Shown here piece after piece: positions 1 through 7,148 of a DNA stretch of 15,797 bases; position 1 is the first letter of the stretch, and each line of letters opens with the position of its first letter. The DNA lies in contig CALBGD010000194.1 of the NCBI GenBank assembly GCA_937893735.1, positions 1-15,797 on the forward strand, in the 5' to 3' direction. This DNA comes from an uncultured Clostridia bacterium. Its GTDB lineage: Bacteria > Bacillota > Clostridia > Oscillospirales > Ruminococcaceae. The notes below the pieces were generated by a model. It made no database searches. It was not told the origin of the DNA and worked only from the letters and a program-made list of their open reading frames with translations. A program made the position numbers and the translations under genes.

Positions 1-3000
1 CTTGTAAAGGACGTCACCGTGAAAGGCCATATCACAGCCGGCGGAAGCGCTGATTATATCGGCGGAATCGCGGGCAGCAACTCCGGAAACATCACCAACT
101 GCAAATTCAGCGGAACCATCAAGGGCACCGACTACATCGGCGGAATCGCCGGAATAAATGAAAAGAGCGGACTTATCTCCGGCTGCGAGGCTGCGGGCGC
201 AATGCACGGCAGCCACTACACCGGCGGAATCGCGGGCAGCAACTCCGGTACTATCCTTAACAGCTCCAGCAGGTGCAGCGTGAATACCACTGCAAGCGAG
301 GCGAAGCTCTCCATTCAGGATATCGACTGGGACAGCATAATGTCCTCCGAGGAGCCTGCTTCTATGACCGACGCGGGCGGAATCACCGGTTATTCTGACG
401 GTATAATACAGGGCTGCGAGAACCACGGCACCGTGGGATATCCGCATATCGGCTATAATGTCGGCGGTATCGTGGGCAGACAGTCCGGCTATGTGAACGA
501 CTGCGTTAACCATGGCGAGATATTCGGCAGGAAGGACGTAGGCGGTATCGCTGGTCAGCTCGAGCCTTACCAGAGCATAGATTTCGATAAGGACACAGTA
601 CAGAAACTGCTTGACGAAATGAACGTACTCGGCGATCTGGTTGACAACCTGATATCAGACGCAAAGGGCGCAGGCGACGCAGTAAACGATCAGGTTCAGG
701 GGCTCACCTATCAGATGAACAACCTGAAAAATTCCGCGGACGATATTTCCGACCGCACGCAGGAGATATACAACGGCTGGACGGACGGCGTAAACGAGAT
801 ATCCGCGCGTGTTGACGAGGCGCTCGACGGGCTGTCTCCGGCGCTGGACGATTTCCGCGACGGGCTTGATATGCTCAGCGATTTCAGCAGCTCGCTTGAG
901 GAAGTTTTCGACCAGATGAACGCTTCCGGCGATGATATGCAGGCGGCGATAGACAGCGCGAAGTCCGGTCTGGATACGCTCAACGGCGCGATAGAGGGAG
1001 TGTCCGCTGCGCTTGACGATATAAGCCTTGCAGCGGATAAGCTCAGCGCCGCAATGGGCGACACCGACAAGACAGAGGCTGCGGTAAAGGACATCATCAA
1101 GGCGCTGAATAATGCCAACAGTGAGATAAAGACCATCACAACCGCGCTCACCAAGATAGGCGAGGCGTGCGACGACCTTCAGGAGTGGGTAACAGGCAGG
1201 GATTTCAAGCAGCTTACCGATGGAATAGTTGACCTCGGCGAGGCGATGCAGGACGTTACCAAGGCGCTCAGCAAGATGAGCAGCGCCCTCCAGAAGATCG
1301 CGGGCTCAGTTGACGCAGACCAGGTACAGAAAGGTCTTGACGAGCTTGCAAGCGCCTCCACGGAGCTGAGCAAGGCGGCGGTGCACGCTGCGGCGGCTAT
1401 CAAGGCGGCTTCCGGAACTGTGCCTGACACAAGCACGGTAGAAAAGGAGCTCTCCGCCGCTGCGGATAATATCATTGCAGCCGCTGAGCACGTTACCAAG
1501 GCGGCAGACGCTCTCAACAAGGCGGTAGACACCAAGGAGCTCAACGATGGCCTGTCCCAGATGGAGACGGCCTCCAAGGAGCTTTCGGCAGCGCTTGACG
1601 ACGCAGGAAAGGCGATAGACGACATCACCGACGCTGTGGATAAGATAAGCAGCTCAAGGGTGCCCGGCGACGTATACGACGAGATATCCGACCAGATAAA
1701 GAAGATGAACACTGCTTTAGGGAACATCTCCGATTCCGCCGACAAGATAAATGCTGCGATCGATGTGATAACCGACCAGATAGATTCAGGTGCGATACAG
1801 GACAGCATTGACGCGGTTTCCTCTGCGGCTGACAAGCTGTCCGAGGCTGCGGACGAGATAGCTTCCTCCGGCGACAGCTTCGATGAGGCTGCTGATTCCG
1901 TAAGCAAGGCTATTGATTCTCTTCAGGGAGCTTCCGAGTCGGCTTCCGACGCGTCCTCCTACCTTTCGGACGCTTGCAGCAAGTTCTCGGACGGCGCGGA
2001 TAAGCTGTCCAAACTTGTGAAGAAGCTCGGCGACAAGCCCACTGTTGAATTTCCGGCGGCTGACGAGGATTTCACTGCGGCTGTTGACCGCTTCTCGAAC
2101 AACTTTTCCGGAATAACCAGCGCGCTGTCTGCTATCAGCAGCACCGCTGAATCGCAGGGAGATATCCTGCTTGACGATGTTCAGGCGATAAGCGATGAGT
2201 TCGATAAAATAACCGATATCCTTCAGGAACTCAAGGACAAGGCGATGAACAACGACGACAGCAGCGACGGCTTCACGACCGATGTTTCCGAGGACGATTC
2301 CAACAGCAGACAGGGCAAGGCGGCCTCCTGCATAAACTACGGCGGTGTTCAGGGCGACCTGAATGTCGGCGGTATCACCGGCTCCATGGCGATAGACGTG
2401 GATTTCGACCCGGAGGACGATATTACCTCCAACGGTCAGCATTCTTTGAGCTTCAGCTATAAGATACGCGACATAATTGAAAACTGCACCAACACCGGCG
2501 AGATAACCGCCAAGAAGAATTACTGCGGCGGTATAGTCGGCAAGCAGGACATGGGCGTGGTGCGCGGCTCCGTACAGAATGGCAAGGTGACAAGCACCAA
2601 TGGGAGCTATGCCGGCGGAATCGCGGGCAGTTCGGCTTCCGCGATAAGAAAGTGCATTTCCAAGGCGACCGTTTCGGCTTCCAGCTATGTCGGCGGAATC
2701 GCGGGTCAGGGACTTATCCTGACCGATAACGCCTCGATACTTGACGCTTACGACTACACCGAGTGCGTCGGCGCGGTAGCAGGATACGTTGATTTCAGCG
2801 ACGACAACGCCGAGGTGCTGAGAAACAGCTTCGTTGACCGCGGAATCGCGGCGATAGACAATATCAGCTATTCCGGAAAGGCTGTCCCGGTGGATTTCGC
2901 GAAGTACCGCGAGCTCGCAGGCGCTGCCGCTGTCATTGACGTTAAGTTCATGGTAGACGGCAAGCTTGCCGATACCATTCAGGTTGATTACGGCGGGAAG

Positions 3001-3639
3001 CTGCGCGAAGCTGATTTCCCGGAAATTCCGGCAAAGGAGGGCTGCTTTGCAAAGTGGTCTGAATTTGACAACGACTGCATAACCTTCCCGGTGGTCGTTG
3101 AGGCTGTGTACACTCCGTACGTTACGGTCATCGAAAGCGAGGAGCAGTCCGAGAGCGGATTTGCATTAGTCCTCGCGGACGGACTTTTCGACGACGGAAG
3201 TACGATAAAGGTCTCCACACAGAGCAGCAGCGTGTTCGCCCCGGATAACAACAGCGAGCTCCGTATAATCAAGATAAGCTCAGATGTGACGGACAACAGT
3301 GCAACTCAGCTCAGATTCCTGAAGCCGGAGGGCAAGGGAAATGTCAACATAATGCAGTTCGTGAACGGCGCGTGGAAGTCAGTAAGCTTCACGGACAACG
3401 GACATTATCTGCTGGTTGAAAATCCGGCGCTCGATAACGGCGCGGGAACATTCTGCGTACAGCTCCAGACAATGAACCTTATCCCGATGATAATAGTCGG
3501 CGGCTGCGTGCTTATCGCGCTGATAAACATTATCCTCTGGACTATCCTTATAAAGAGAAAGCGTGCCGCTAAAAAGGCGGCAAAGGCTGCTGAAACCAAG
3601 GACGCCCCCGAGGAAAAGCAGGCCATAGAGAATAAGTAA
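1..3639 (+). CDS. GLUG-repeat / long helical region surface protein, membrane anchored (5' partial)
   Basis: The reading frame is open at the left edge, so the N-terminus and any signal peptide lie outside; 1212 residues are visible. Numbering from the GTG at 19, six GGI[AV/T]G-type GLUG repeats occupy residues about 10-180. A Gly-poor, Ala/Asp/Ser/Lys-rich helical region runs from about 191 to 745, and five more GLUG-like repeats cover about 770-920 (the last, CVGAVAG, is degenerate). Residues about 970-1035 resemble an InlB B-repeat/Flg_new domain (DGK...YGGKL...PEIPAKEGCFAKW). A second beta-rich stretch follows, then a hydrophobic segment at about 1155-1176 and a basic tail (KRKRAAKKAAKAA). 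The tail acts as a stop-transfer signal, so the bulk should be outside the cell; there is no LPXTG motif. GLUG modules are known in bacterial surface proteins and IgA peptidases. No catalytic motif is visible; adhesion or a cell-surface scaffold is an inference. Confidence 0.85.
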   Translation, partial: LVKDVTVKGHITAGGSADYIGGIAGSNSGNITNCKFSGTIKGTDYIGGIAGINEKSGLISGCEAAGAMHGSHYTGGIAGSNSGTILNSSSRCSVNTTASEAKLSIQDIDWDSIMSSEEPASMTDAGGITGYSDGIIQGCENHGTVGYPHIGYNVGGIVGRQSGYVNDCVNHGEIFGRKDVGGIAGQLEPYQSIDFDKDTVQKLLDEMNVLGDLVDNLISDAKGAGDAVNDQVQGLTYQMNNLKNSADDISDRTQEIYNGWTDGVNEISARVDEALDGLSPALDDFRDGLDMLSDFSSSLEEVFDQMNASGDDMQAAIDSAKSGLDTLNGAIEGVSAALDDISLAADKLSAAMGDTDKTEAAVKDIIKALNNANSEIKTITTALTKIGEACDDLQEWVTGRDFKQLTDGIVDLGEAMQDVTKALSKMSSALQKIAGSVDADQVQKGLDELASASTELSKAAVHAAAAIKAASGTVPDTSTVEKELSAAADNIIAAAEHVTKAADALNKAVDTKELNDGLSQMETASKELSAALDDAGKAIDDITDAVDKISSSRVPGDVYDEISDQIKKMNTALGNISDSADKINAAIDVITDQIDSGAIQDSIDAVSSAADKLSEAADEIASSGDSFDEAADSVSKAIDSLQGASESASDASSYLSDACSKFSDGADKLSKLVKKLGDKPTVEFPAADEDFTAAVDRFSNNFSGITSALSAISSTAESQGDILLDDVQAISDEFDKITDILQELKDKAMNNDDSSDGFTTDVSEDDSNSRQGKAASCINYGGVQGDLNVGGITGSMAIDVDFDPEDDITSNGQHSLSFSYKIRDIIENCTNTGEITAKKNYCGGIVGKQDMGVVRGSVQNGKVTSTNGSYAGGIAGSSASAIRKCISKATVSASSYVGGIAGQGLILTDNASILDAYDYTECVGAVAGYVDFSDDNAEVLRNSFVDRGIAAIDNISYSGKAVPVDFAKYRELAGAAAVIDVKFMVDGKLADTIQVDYGGKLREADFPEIPAKEGCFAKWSEFDNDCITFPVVVEAVYTPYVTVIESEEQSESGFALVLADGLFDDGSTIKVSTQSSSVFAPDNNSELRIIKISSDVTDNSATQLRFLKPEGKGNVNIMQFVNGAWKSVSFTDNGHYLLVENPALDNGAGTFCVQLQTMNLIPMIIVGGCVLIALINIILWTILIKRKRAAKKAAKAAETKDAPEEKQAIENK
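60..248 (+). repeat. 27-bp identical direct repeat within GLUG modules
   Basis: The 27 bases at 60-86 recur exactly at 222-248, both encoding the GGIAGSNSG core of a GLUG repeat. The first 18 bases recur again at 2613-2630, on the far side of the helical region. Identity at the DNA level indicates recent duplication or gene conversion among repeats, and makes this part of the gene prone to repeat-number change. Confidence 0.8.
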
Positions 3640-3640
3640 A

Positions 3641-3799
3641 GTTCACCTCTAAAAACCTCATGTGAGCGAAAATGTGCAGTGTGCACCATCTTCGTCGTCA
3701 AACCTCCTCGTAAGGCATACAGCCTTACTTCGTCGGCTTTCCTAGAATCTGGCACACCCTGCTCATTTTTGCTTTTCACATCGGTTTTTAGAGGTTCCC
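3641..3799. repeat. MITE-like imperfect palindrome, 159 bp
   Basis: The outer arms are inverted: ACCTCTAAAAACC at 3645-3657 pairs exactly with GGTTTTTAGAGGT at 3783-3795. Pairing continues imperfectly inward (CATGTGAGCGAAAATG against CATTTTTGCTTTTCACAT). The centre is a 7-bp hairpin, GTAAGGC / GCCTTAC. TAAA occurs at both edges (3637-3640, overlapping the stop codon of the surface-protein gene, and 3800-3803), a possible 4-bp target duplication, though the outermost bases of the arms do not pair. It has no transposase and its short reading frames look spurious. It lies between a stop codon and that gene's terminator, the usual place for a non-autonomous element. Confidence 0.75.
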
Positions 3800-3800
3800 T

Positions 3801-3848
3801 AAATAAAAACTCCCGGTGCAGTGCGAACTGAACCGGGAGTTTTTATTT
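3801..3848. terminator. Bidirectional intrinsic terminator
   Basis: A 17-bp perfect stem (3801-3817 with 3832-3848) has a GC core, CTCCCGG/CCGGGAG, flanked by A-rich and T-rich arms, so either strand gives a hairpin followed by a U-run. The loop can fold further (CAGT GCGA ACTG). It serves the surface-protein gene from the left and the TetR gene from the right; the TetR stop codon (3843-3845) lies inside the stem. Confidence 0.92.
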
Positions 3849-4430
3849 CAGGGATCGTCTGGCCGCTTCCTCCAGAGAAGCGGTTATTGAGGCGGTGAGC
3901 GTCACGGTTATCCAGCGCGTGAGCACCCCGCGGTCGGAAAGGGATTCACGCTCTATGCATTCCATCAGCGTCCCCGCGACAGCTTCCGTCAGGAACTTGC
4001 TGAGGAATGCGCGGTAATCCTCGCCGACTGAAAGCCCGCGATTTTCCGCACAGGTGCACATCAGCCGGTATACAGGCTGGTAGATATCATTATAGAAGAA
4101 TCTGCTGAGCTCTGACCTGCCTATCGAGTGAACGATGTTCTTAAGCATTGAGTGATTTGCTGAGATGTAATCCAGCGTGAAACTGATCGCCTCAGTGTGC
4201 TGGGTCACGAGGTCAAATTTGTCGAACTGCGCGATGGCCTCCTGATCGAGCGTCCATTTCAGCAGGGCGTAGATGTCCTCAAAGTGGTAGTAAAAGGTTT
4301 TGCGGTTAAGGCCGCAGCTTTCAACTATCTCGCTGATGGTGATGCGGCTCAGCGGCTTGGTCTCCATCAGCTTTTTCAGCGCTGTGGAAAGGGTCTGCTT
4401 TGTGAGCTGTGACTGTTCTGTGTGTTTCAT
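3843..4430 (-). CDS. TetR/AcrR-family transcriptional regulator (DhaS-like C-terminus)
   Basis: A 195-residue protein of normal TetR length. The N-terminal helix-turn-helix lies at about residues 11-55, with the recognition region ITISEIVESCG-LNRKTFYYHF at 30-50. The following FYYHFEDIYALLKW and the helical C-terminus resemble the TetR_C_8/DhaS-like subgroup. The ATG at 4430 follows a GGAGA site at 7-nt spacing. It is transcribed divergently from the GH43 gene, from a near-consensus promoter. An inverted repeat lies right at the predicted transcription start, which suggests autorepression. The ligand cannot be told from sequence. Control of the neighbouring xylosidase is inferred from the divergent arrangement only. 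Confidence 0.92.
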   Translation of the reverse strand: MKHTEQSQLTKQTLSTALKKLMETKPLSRITISEIVESCGLNRKTFYYHFEDIYALLKWTLDQEAIAQFDKFDLVTQHTEAISFTLDYISANHSMLKNIVHSIGRSELSRFFYNDIYQPVYRLMCTCAENRGLSVGEDYRAFLSKFLTEAVAGTLMECIERESLSDRGVLTRWITVTLTASITASLEEAARRSLK

Positions 4431-4465
4431 CTATATTCTCCGTTGCGGCGTGACTCGTGTGTTTT

Positions 4466-4491
4466 CCGGACAATTTCGCTGATTTGTCCGG
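4466..4491. promoter_or_regulatory. Candidate TetR operator (CCGGACAA-N10-TTGTCCGG)
   Basis: A perfect 8-bp inverted repeat: CCGGACAA at 4466-4473 and TTGTCCGG at 4484-4491, separated by 10 bases. It begins at about +1 of the predicted tetR transcript, where a bound repressor would block tetR transcription. A lone further half-site, TGTCCG, occurs at 4541-4546, between the two promoters. The size and symmetry suit a TetR dimer, but the assignment is inference. Confidence 0.55.
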
Positions 4492-4498
4492 TTATTCT

Positions 4499-4527
4499 AT
4501 TATAACCCATATGCATTACTTTGTCAA
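4499..4527 (-). promoter_or_regulatory. tetR promoter (TTGACA-17-TATAAT)
   Basis: On the minus strand a perfect consensus -35, TTGACA (4527-4522), is followed after 17 bases by a perfect -10, TATAAT (4504-4499). The predicted start is near 4492, giving a leader of about 60 nt ahead of the TetR ATG. Confidence 0.88.
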
Positions 4528-4575
4528 GCACAGGGAAAAATGTCCGTTTTGTGCTGGAAAAAGTCACTCCGGCAC

Positions 4576-4603
4576 TTGAAATTCTGGCGGCAGATGTTAT
4601 AAT
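4576..4603 (+). promoter_or_regulatory. GH43 gene promoter (TTGAAA-16-TGTTATAAT)
   Basis: TTGAAA (4576-4581), 16-bp spacer, TATAAT (4598-4603) with an extended -10 TG at 4595-4596. The predicted start is about 25 nt before the GH43 ATG. The strong AAGGAG ribosome binding site follows at about 4619-4624. Confidence 0.82.
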
Positions 4604-4634
4604 GTAATCAGTATATTTAAAGGAGTGTACCGCC

Positions 4635-6110
4635 ATGACATATAAAAATCCGGTAGTAAAGGGATTCTATCCCGACCCCAGCGTATGCGAGCACAATGGC
4701 AGATATTACCTTGTGTGCAGCTCGTTCCAGTATTTTCCGGGAGTTCCGCTGTTTGAGAGCACCGACCTTGTAAACTGGGAGCAGATAGGCTATGTCCTGA
4801 CCAGAAAAAGTCAGGTAATGCTGGACAGGATAAACAGCTCCGGCGGAGTTTTCGCGCCGACTATCCGCTGCAATAACGGCAGATTCTACATGGTAACGAC
4901 CAACGACACAACTCACCAGAATTTCTATGTCTACACAGACGACATCTACGGCGAGTGGTCGGAGCCCATCTATGTTGATCAGGGAGGAATCGACCCGTCC
5001 CTTTATTTCGAGGACGGAAAGACCTACTTCATGAGCAACGGCGCTGACGACAACGGCGTTGGCGGAGTAGTCCAGTGCGAAATAGACATCGCCACCGGAA
5101 AGAAGCTCTCCCCCAGCCGCTGTATCTGGCAGGGAAGCGGCGGGCGCTACCTCGAAAGCCCGCACCTCTACAAAATAAACGGCACCTACTACCTCATGGC
5201 GGCGGAAGGCGGCACGGAGTACGGCCACATGATAACCTGCGCCCGGGCTTCCTCGGTGTGGGGTCCGTTTGAGGGAAATCCGCACAACCCGGTGCTCACG
5301 AACCGCAACAAGGCTCCGTTCATTATTCAGGGAATAGGCCACGGCGACCTGATTCAGGACAGCTTCGGCGACTGGCACGTTCTTTCACTGGGTTTCCGTC
5401 AGCAGCATATATGGAGACCTTACCACCACCTCGGCAGGGAGGTATTCCTGACCCCCGTGTATTTCACGGAGGACGGCTGGTTCAGGTGCGGCAGAGACGG
5501 CACAACGGACGAAAGCTACGAAATGCAGGGAGATTTCGCACAGAACGAGAAGCGTTCGTTCACCTTTGAGAACACTGACTGGAACAAGGAATGGTGCTTC
5601 ATGCGCCACCCGCATATCGAGAATTACGAGCTTTCAGCGGACAGGGCAGTGCTTCACGGAACTGACATCACGCTGGACGATGTGGATTCCCCAACATTCG
5701 TGGCTATGCGCCAGCGGGATTTCAACATGGAGATGAAGTGCGATGTTGAGATCTCCGGCGGTATCGGCGGACTTACGGTGCTTATCACGGAAAACGAGCA
5801 CTACGATATATTCCTTGAGCAGACAGCGGAGGGCTGCAGCGCGGTTCTCATGCTGAACATCGGCGGGATAAAGCACCGCCAGAATGCGGTTCCTGTGAGC
5901 GGGAGCAGGGCGCGGCTGATTATCCGCGCGGATAATTTCGGGTACAGCTTCTTCGCAGTTCAGGGAGAAAACGAGGTGCAGCTTGGATATGGCAGCACAA
6001 AGTACCTTTCAAGCGAGGTAGCAGAGGGATTCACAGGAGTTATGACCGGAATTTTCGCGGTGCGCGGCACGGCGGAATTCACGGGGTTCTCTTGCAATTA
6101 CACGGAATAA
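4635..6110 (+). CDS. GH43-family beta-xylosidase / alpha-L-arabinofuranosidase-like enzyme
   Basis: A 491-residue protein without a signal peptide, so cytoplasmic, acting on imported xylo-oligosaccharides. Residues 1-290 carry the GH43 five-bladed propeller signature. Predicted catalytic residues are D14 (FYPDPS, general base), D120 (GGIDPSLYF, pKa modulator) and E174 (LESPHLYK, general acid), in the same order and spacing as characterised GH43 beta-xylosidases such as Selenomonas SXA. IWRPYHHLGREVFLTPV (about 259-275) is also typical. Residues about 305-490 form the C-terminal beta-sandwich, somewhat short because members are usually about 530-550 aa. Start: ATG preceded by AAGGAG. It is a single-gene unit divergent from tetR. 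The split between xylosidase and arabinofuranosidase activity cannot be settled from sequence. Confidence 0.92.
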   Translation: MTYKNPVVKGFYPDPSVCEHNGRYYLVCSSFQYFPGVPLFESTDLVNWEQIGYVLTRKSQVMLDRINSSGGVFAPTIRCNNGRFYMVTTNDTTHQNFYVYTDDIYGEWSEPIYVDQGGIDPSLYFEDGKTYFMSNGADDNGVGGVVQCEIDIATGKKLSPSRCIWQGSGGRYLESPHLYKINGTYYLMAAEGGTEYGHMITCARASSVWGPFEGNPHNPVLTNRNKAPFIIQGIGHGDLIQDSFGDWHVLSLGFRQQHIWRPYHHLGREVFLTPVYFTEDGWFRCGRDGTTDESYEMQGDFAQNEKRSFTFENTDWNKEWCFMRHPHIENYELSADRAVLHGTDITLDDVDSPTFVAMRQRDFNMEMKCDVEISGGIGGLTVLITENEHYDIFLEQTAEGCSAVLMLNIGGIKHRQNAVPVSGSRARLIIRADNFGYSFFAVQGENEVQLGYGSTKYLSSEVAEGFTGVMTGIFAVRGTAEFTGFSCNYTE

Positions 6111-6210
6111 AGGGCGGGAGGGGCAAACACGACGTTTGTACCCCCGTCCCCAAAGCGCAGCAAGGACGCTGCGCAACCAAGGGCGGGAGGGGCAAGCCCC
6201 TCCCCTACAA
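6111..6210. repeat. GC-rich hairpin repeat (REP-like), about 100 bp
   Basis: It starts on the base after the GH43 stop. A 16-bp direct repeat containing GGGCGGGAGGGGC occurs at 6111-6126 and 6180-6195. It contains several hairpins: CAAAC/GTTTG around 6124-6138, GCGCAGC/GCTGCGC (6155-6161 with 6168-6174), and GGGAGGGGC-AA-GCCCCTCCC near 6185-6204. The style, ending in CCCCTCCCCTAC, is that of intergenic repeats known in gut Clostridia. It does not encode a protein. Confidence 0.7.
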
Positions 6211-6211
6211 T

Positions 6212-6248
6212 AAAAATGAGCTGTCCGGTGGGGCAGCTCAATGTTTTT
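6212..6248. terminator. Intrinsic terminator between convergent GH43 and flavoprotein genes
   Basis: The stem GAGCTGTCC (6218-6226) pairs with GGGCAGCTC (6231-6239), with one G-U pair and loop GGTG. AAAAA on the left gives a U-run on the minus strand, and GTTTTT on the right gives one on the plus strand. It therefore serves both converging transcripts. The right T-run overlaps the flavoprotein stop codon. Confidence 0.85.
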
Positions 6249-6870
6249 ATCTGATGAAATTTGTTCTGATGGGCTTTTCTGGCTCAGGACAGGCGATTCC
6301 GGCAGCCTTGCCTGCTTCGATGCATTTGAGCAGCCATGCCATATTCTTTGCGAGAATATCCATGGTCTGGAGACCTTCGAGGTCCTGCTCCACCTGTTCT
6401 GCGGAGTTTCCGTGCACCTGATTCCAGTACTGCGAGGAAACCACCGGCATATTGTTGATGGTGAAGTACTTGTTGAGCTGGTCGAATGCAGCGGAAGCAC
6501 CACCGCGGCGGCAGCTTACAACTCCCGCAGCCGGCTTGTACGCCATTTTCTTTCCGCCGGAGTAGAACGCTCTGTCCATGAAAGCCCCCATAGCGCCGCC
6601 GATTGCCGCATAGTGCACCGGAGAGCCGAATATGTAGCCGTCGAAATCCGCAGCCTTGTTCACGAATTCGTTCACAACATCGTCAATGGCGCATTTGCCG
6701 AGACCCTTTTTGCAGGCTCCGCAGCCGATACAGCCAGAAATCGGCTTGTTTCCTATCCAGAATATCTCGGACTCCACGCCGTACTTTGCGAGGGACTCGG
6801 ACACCTGCTTCAGCGCCCTGTCGGTGCAGCCGTGCTCATGCGGGCTTCCGTTAACTAATAATACTTTCAT
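6247..6870 (-). CDS. NADPH-dependent FMN reductase / iron-sulfur flavoprotein (Isf-like)
   Basis: A 207-residue flavodoxin-fold protein. The N-terminus MKVLLVNGSPHEHGCT is the FMN phosphate-binding loop (NGSPxxxGxT), and GSPVHYAAIGGAMGAFMDR (82-100) is the second FMN contact region. Between them C47, C50, C53 and C60 form CX2CX2CX6C, the compact cluster motif that binds [4Fe-4S] in archaeal Isf proteins. That points to an electron-transfer flavoprotein rather than a plain quinone reductase. The electron donor and acceptor are unknown. The ATG at 6870 follows a strong AGGAGG site. The gene is transcribed alone, and its promoter lies 250 bp upstream beyond an inserted repeat. Confidence 0.88.
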   Translation of the reverse strand: MKVLLVNGSPHEHGCTDRALKQVSESLAKYGVESEIFWIGNKPISGCIGCGACKKGLGKCAIDDVVNEFVNKAADFDGYIFGSPVHYAAIGGAMGAFMDRAFYSGGKKMAYKPAAGVVSCRRGGASAAFDQLNKYFTINNMPVVSSQYWNQVHGNSAEQVEQDLEGLQTMDILAKNMAWLLKCIEAGKAAGIACPEPEKPIRTNFIR

Positions 6871-6918
6871 TGTATGACCTCCTGTGTATGCTCCCCGGAA
6901 TGGGGTTATTTTCTCTAA

Positions 6919-7110
6919 GGCAACACCGCACAGTTATTGCCGTGCAATTGCGCCGCAGATTTTTTGTCAGATTGTACAAATTGAGCGCAGGCAGGCTGGC
7001 GCCTGTCAAGCGAAAGTTGTGCAAGATGACGAAAAATATGCAAGCAAGCGTTGCGTAAGCCGCAGGCGTCGCTTGGCAAAGGTGCCAACCGTTAATTGTG
7101 CGGTGTTGCC
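6919..7110. repeat. MITE-like palindromic element, 192 bp, with CTAA target duplication
   Basis: The terminal inverted repeats are GGCAACACCGCACAGTTA (6919-6936) and TAATTGTGCGGTGTTGCC (7093-7110), matching at 17 of 18 positions. CTAA flanks both ends exactly (6915-6918 and 7111-7114), as expected of a 4-bp target-site duplication. The interior is also an imperfect palindrome (for example ATTTTTTGTCA against TGACGAAAAAT) centred near GGCGCC at about 7010. No transposase is present, so it is non-autonomous. It sits in the leader between the flavoprotein promoter and its ATG. Confidence 0.83.
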
Positions 7111-7115
7111 CTAAT

Positions 7116-7144
7116 ATTATATAACATTCTTTGGAAAAATGCAA
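7116..7144 (-). promoter_or_regulatory. Flavoprotein gene promoter (TTGCAT-17-TATAAT)
   Basis: On the minus strand TTGCAT (7144-7139), 17 bases, TATAAT (7121-7116). Transcription would start near 7109, at the very edge of the inserted palindrome, and run through the whole element before reaching the gene. The -35 lies 5 bp past the birA stop. Confidence 0.75.
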
Positions 7145-7148
7145 CCGC

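Noticed and set aside
711..2442. Long minus-strand reading frames opposite the helical part of the surface protein
   Set aside because: They are shadows of a Ser/Ala/Asp-rich coding strand: no ribosome binding sites, no recognisable domains and strongly biased Ser/Ala content.
3405..3779. Minus-strand reading frame running through the first palindromic element
   Set aside because: Its sequence is the translation of a repeat plus the antisense of the surface-protein gene; it has no start context or domain.
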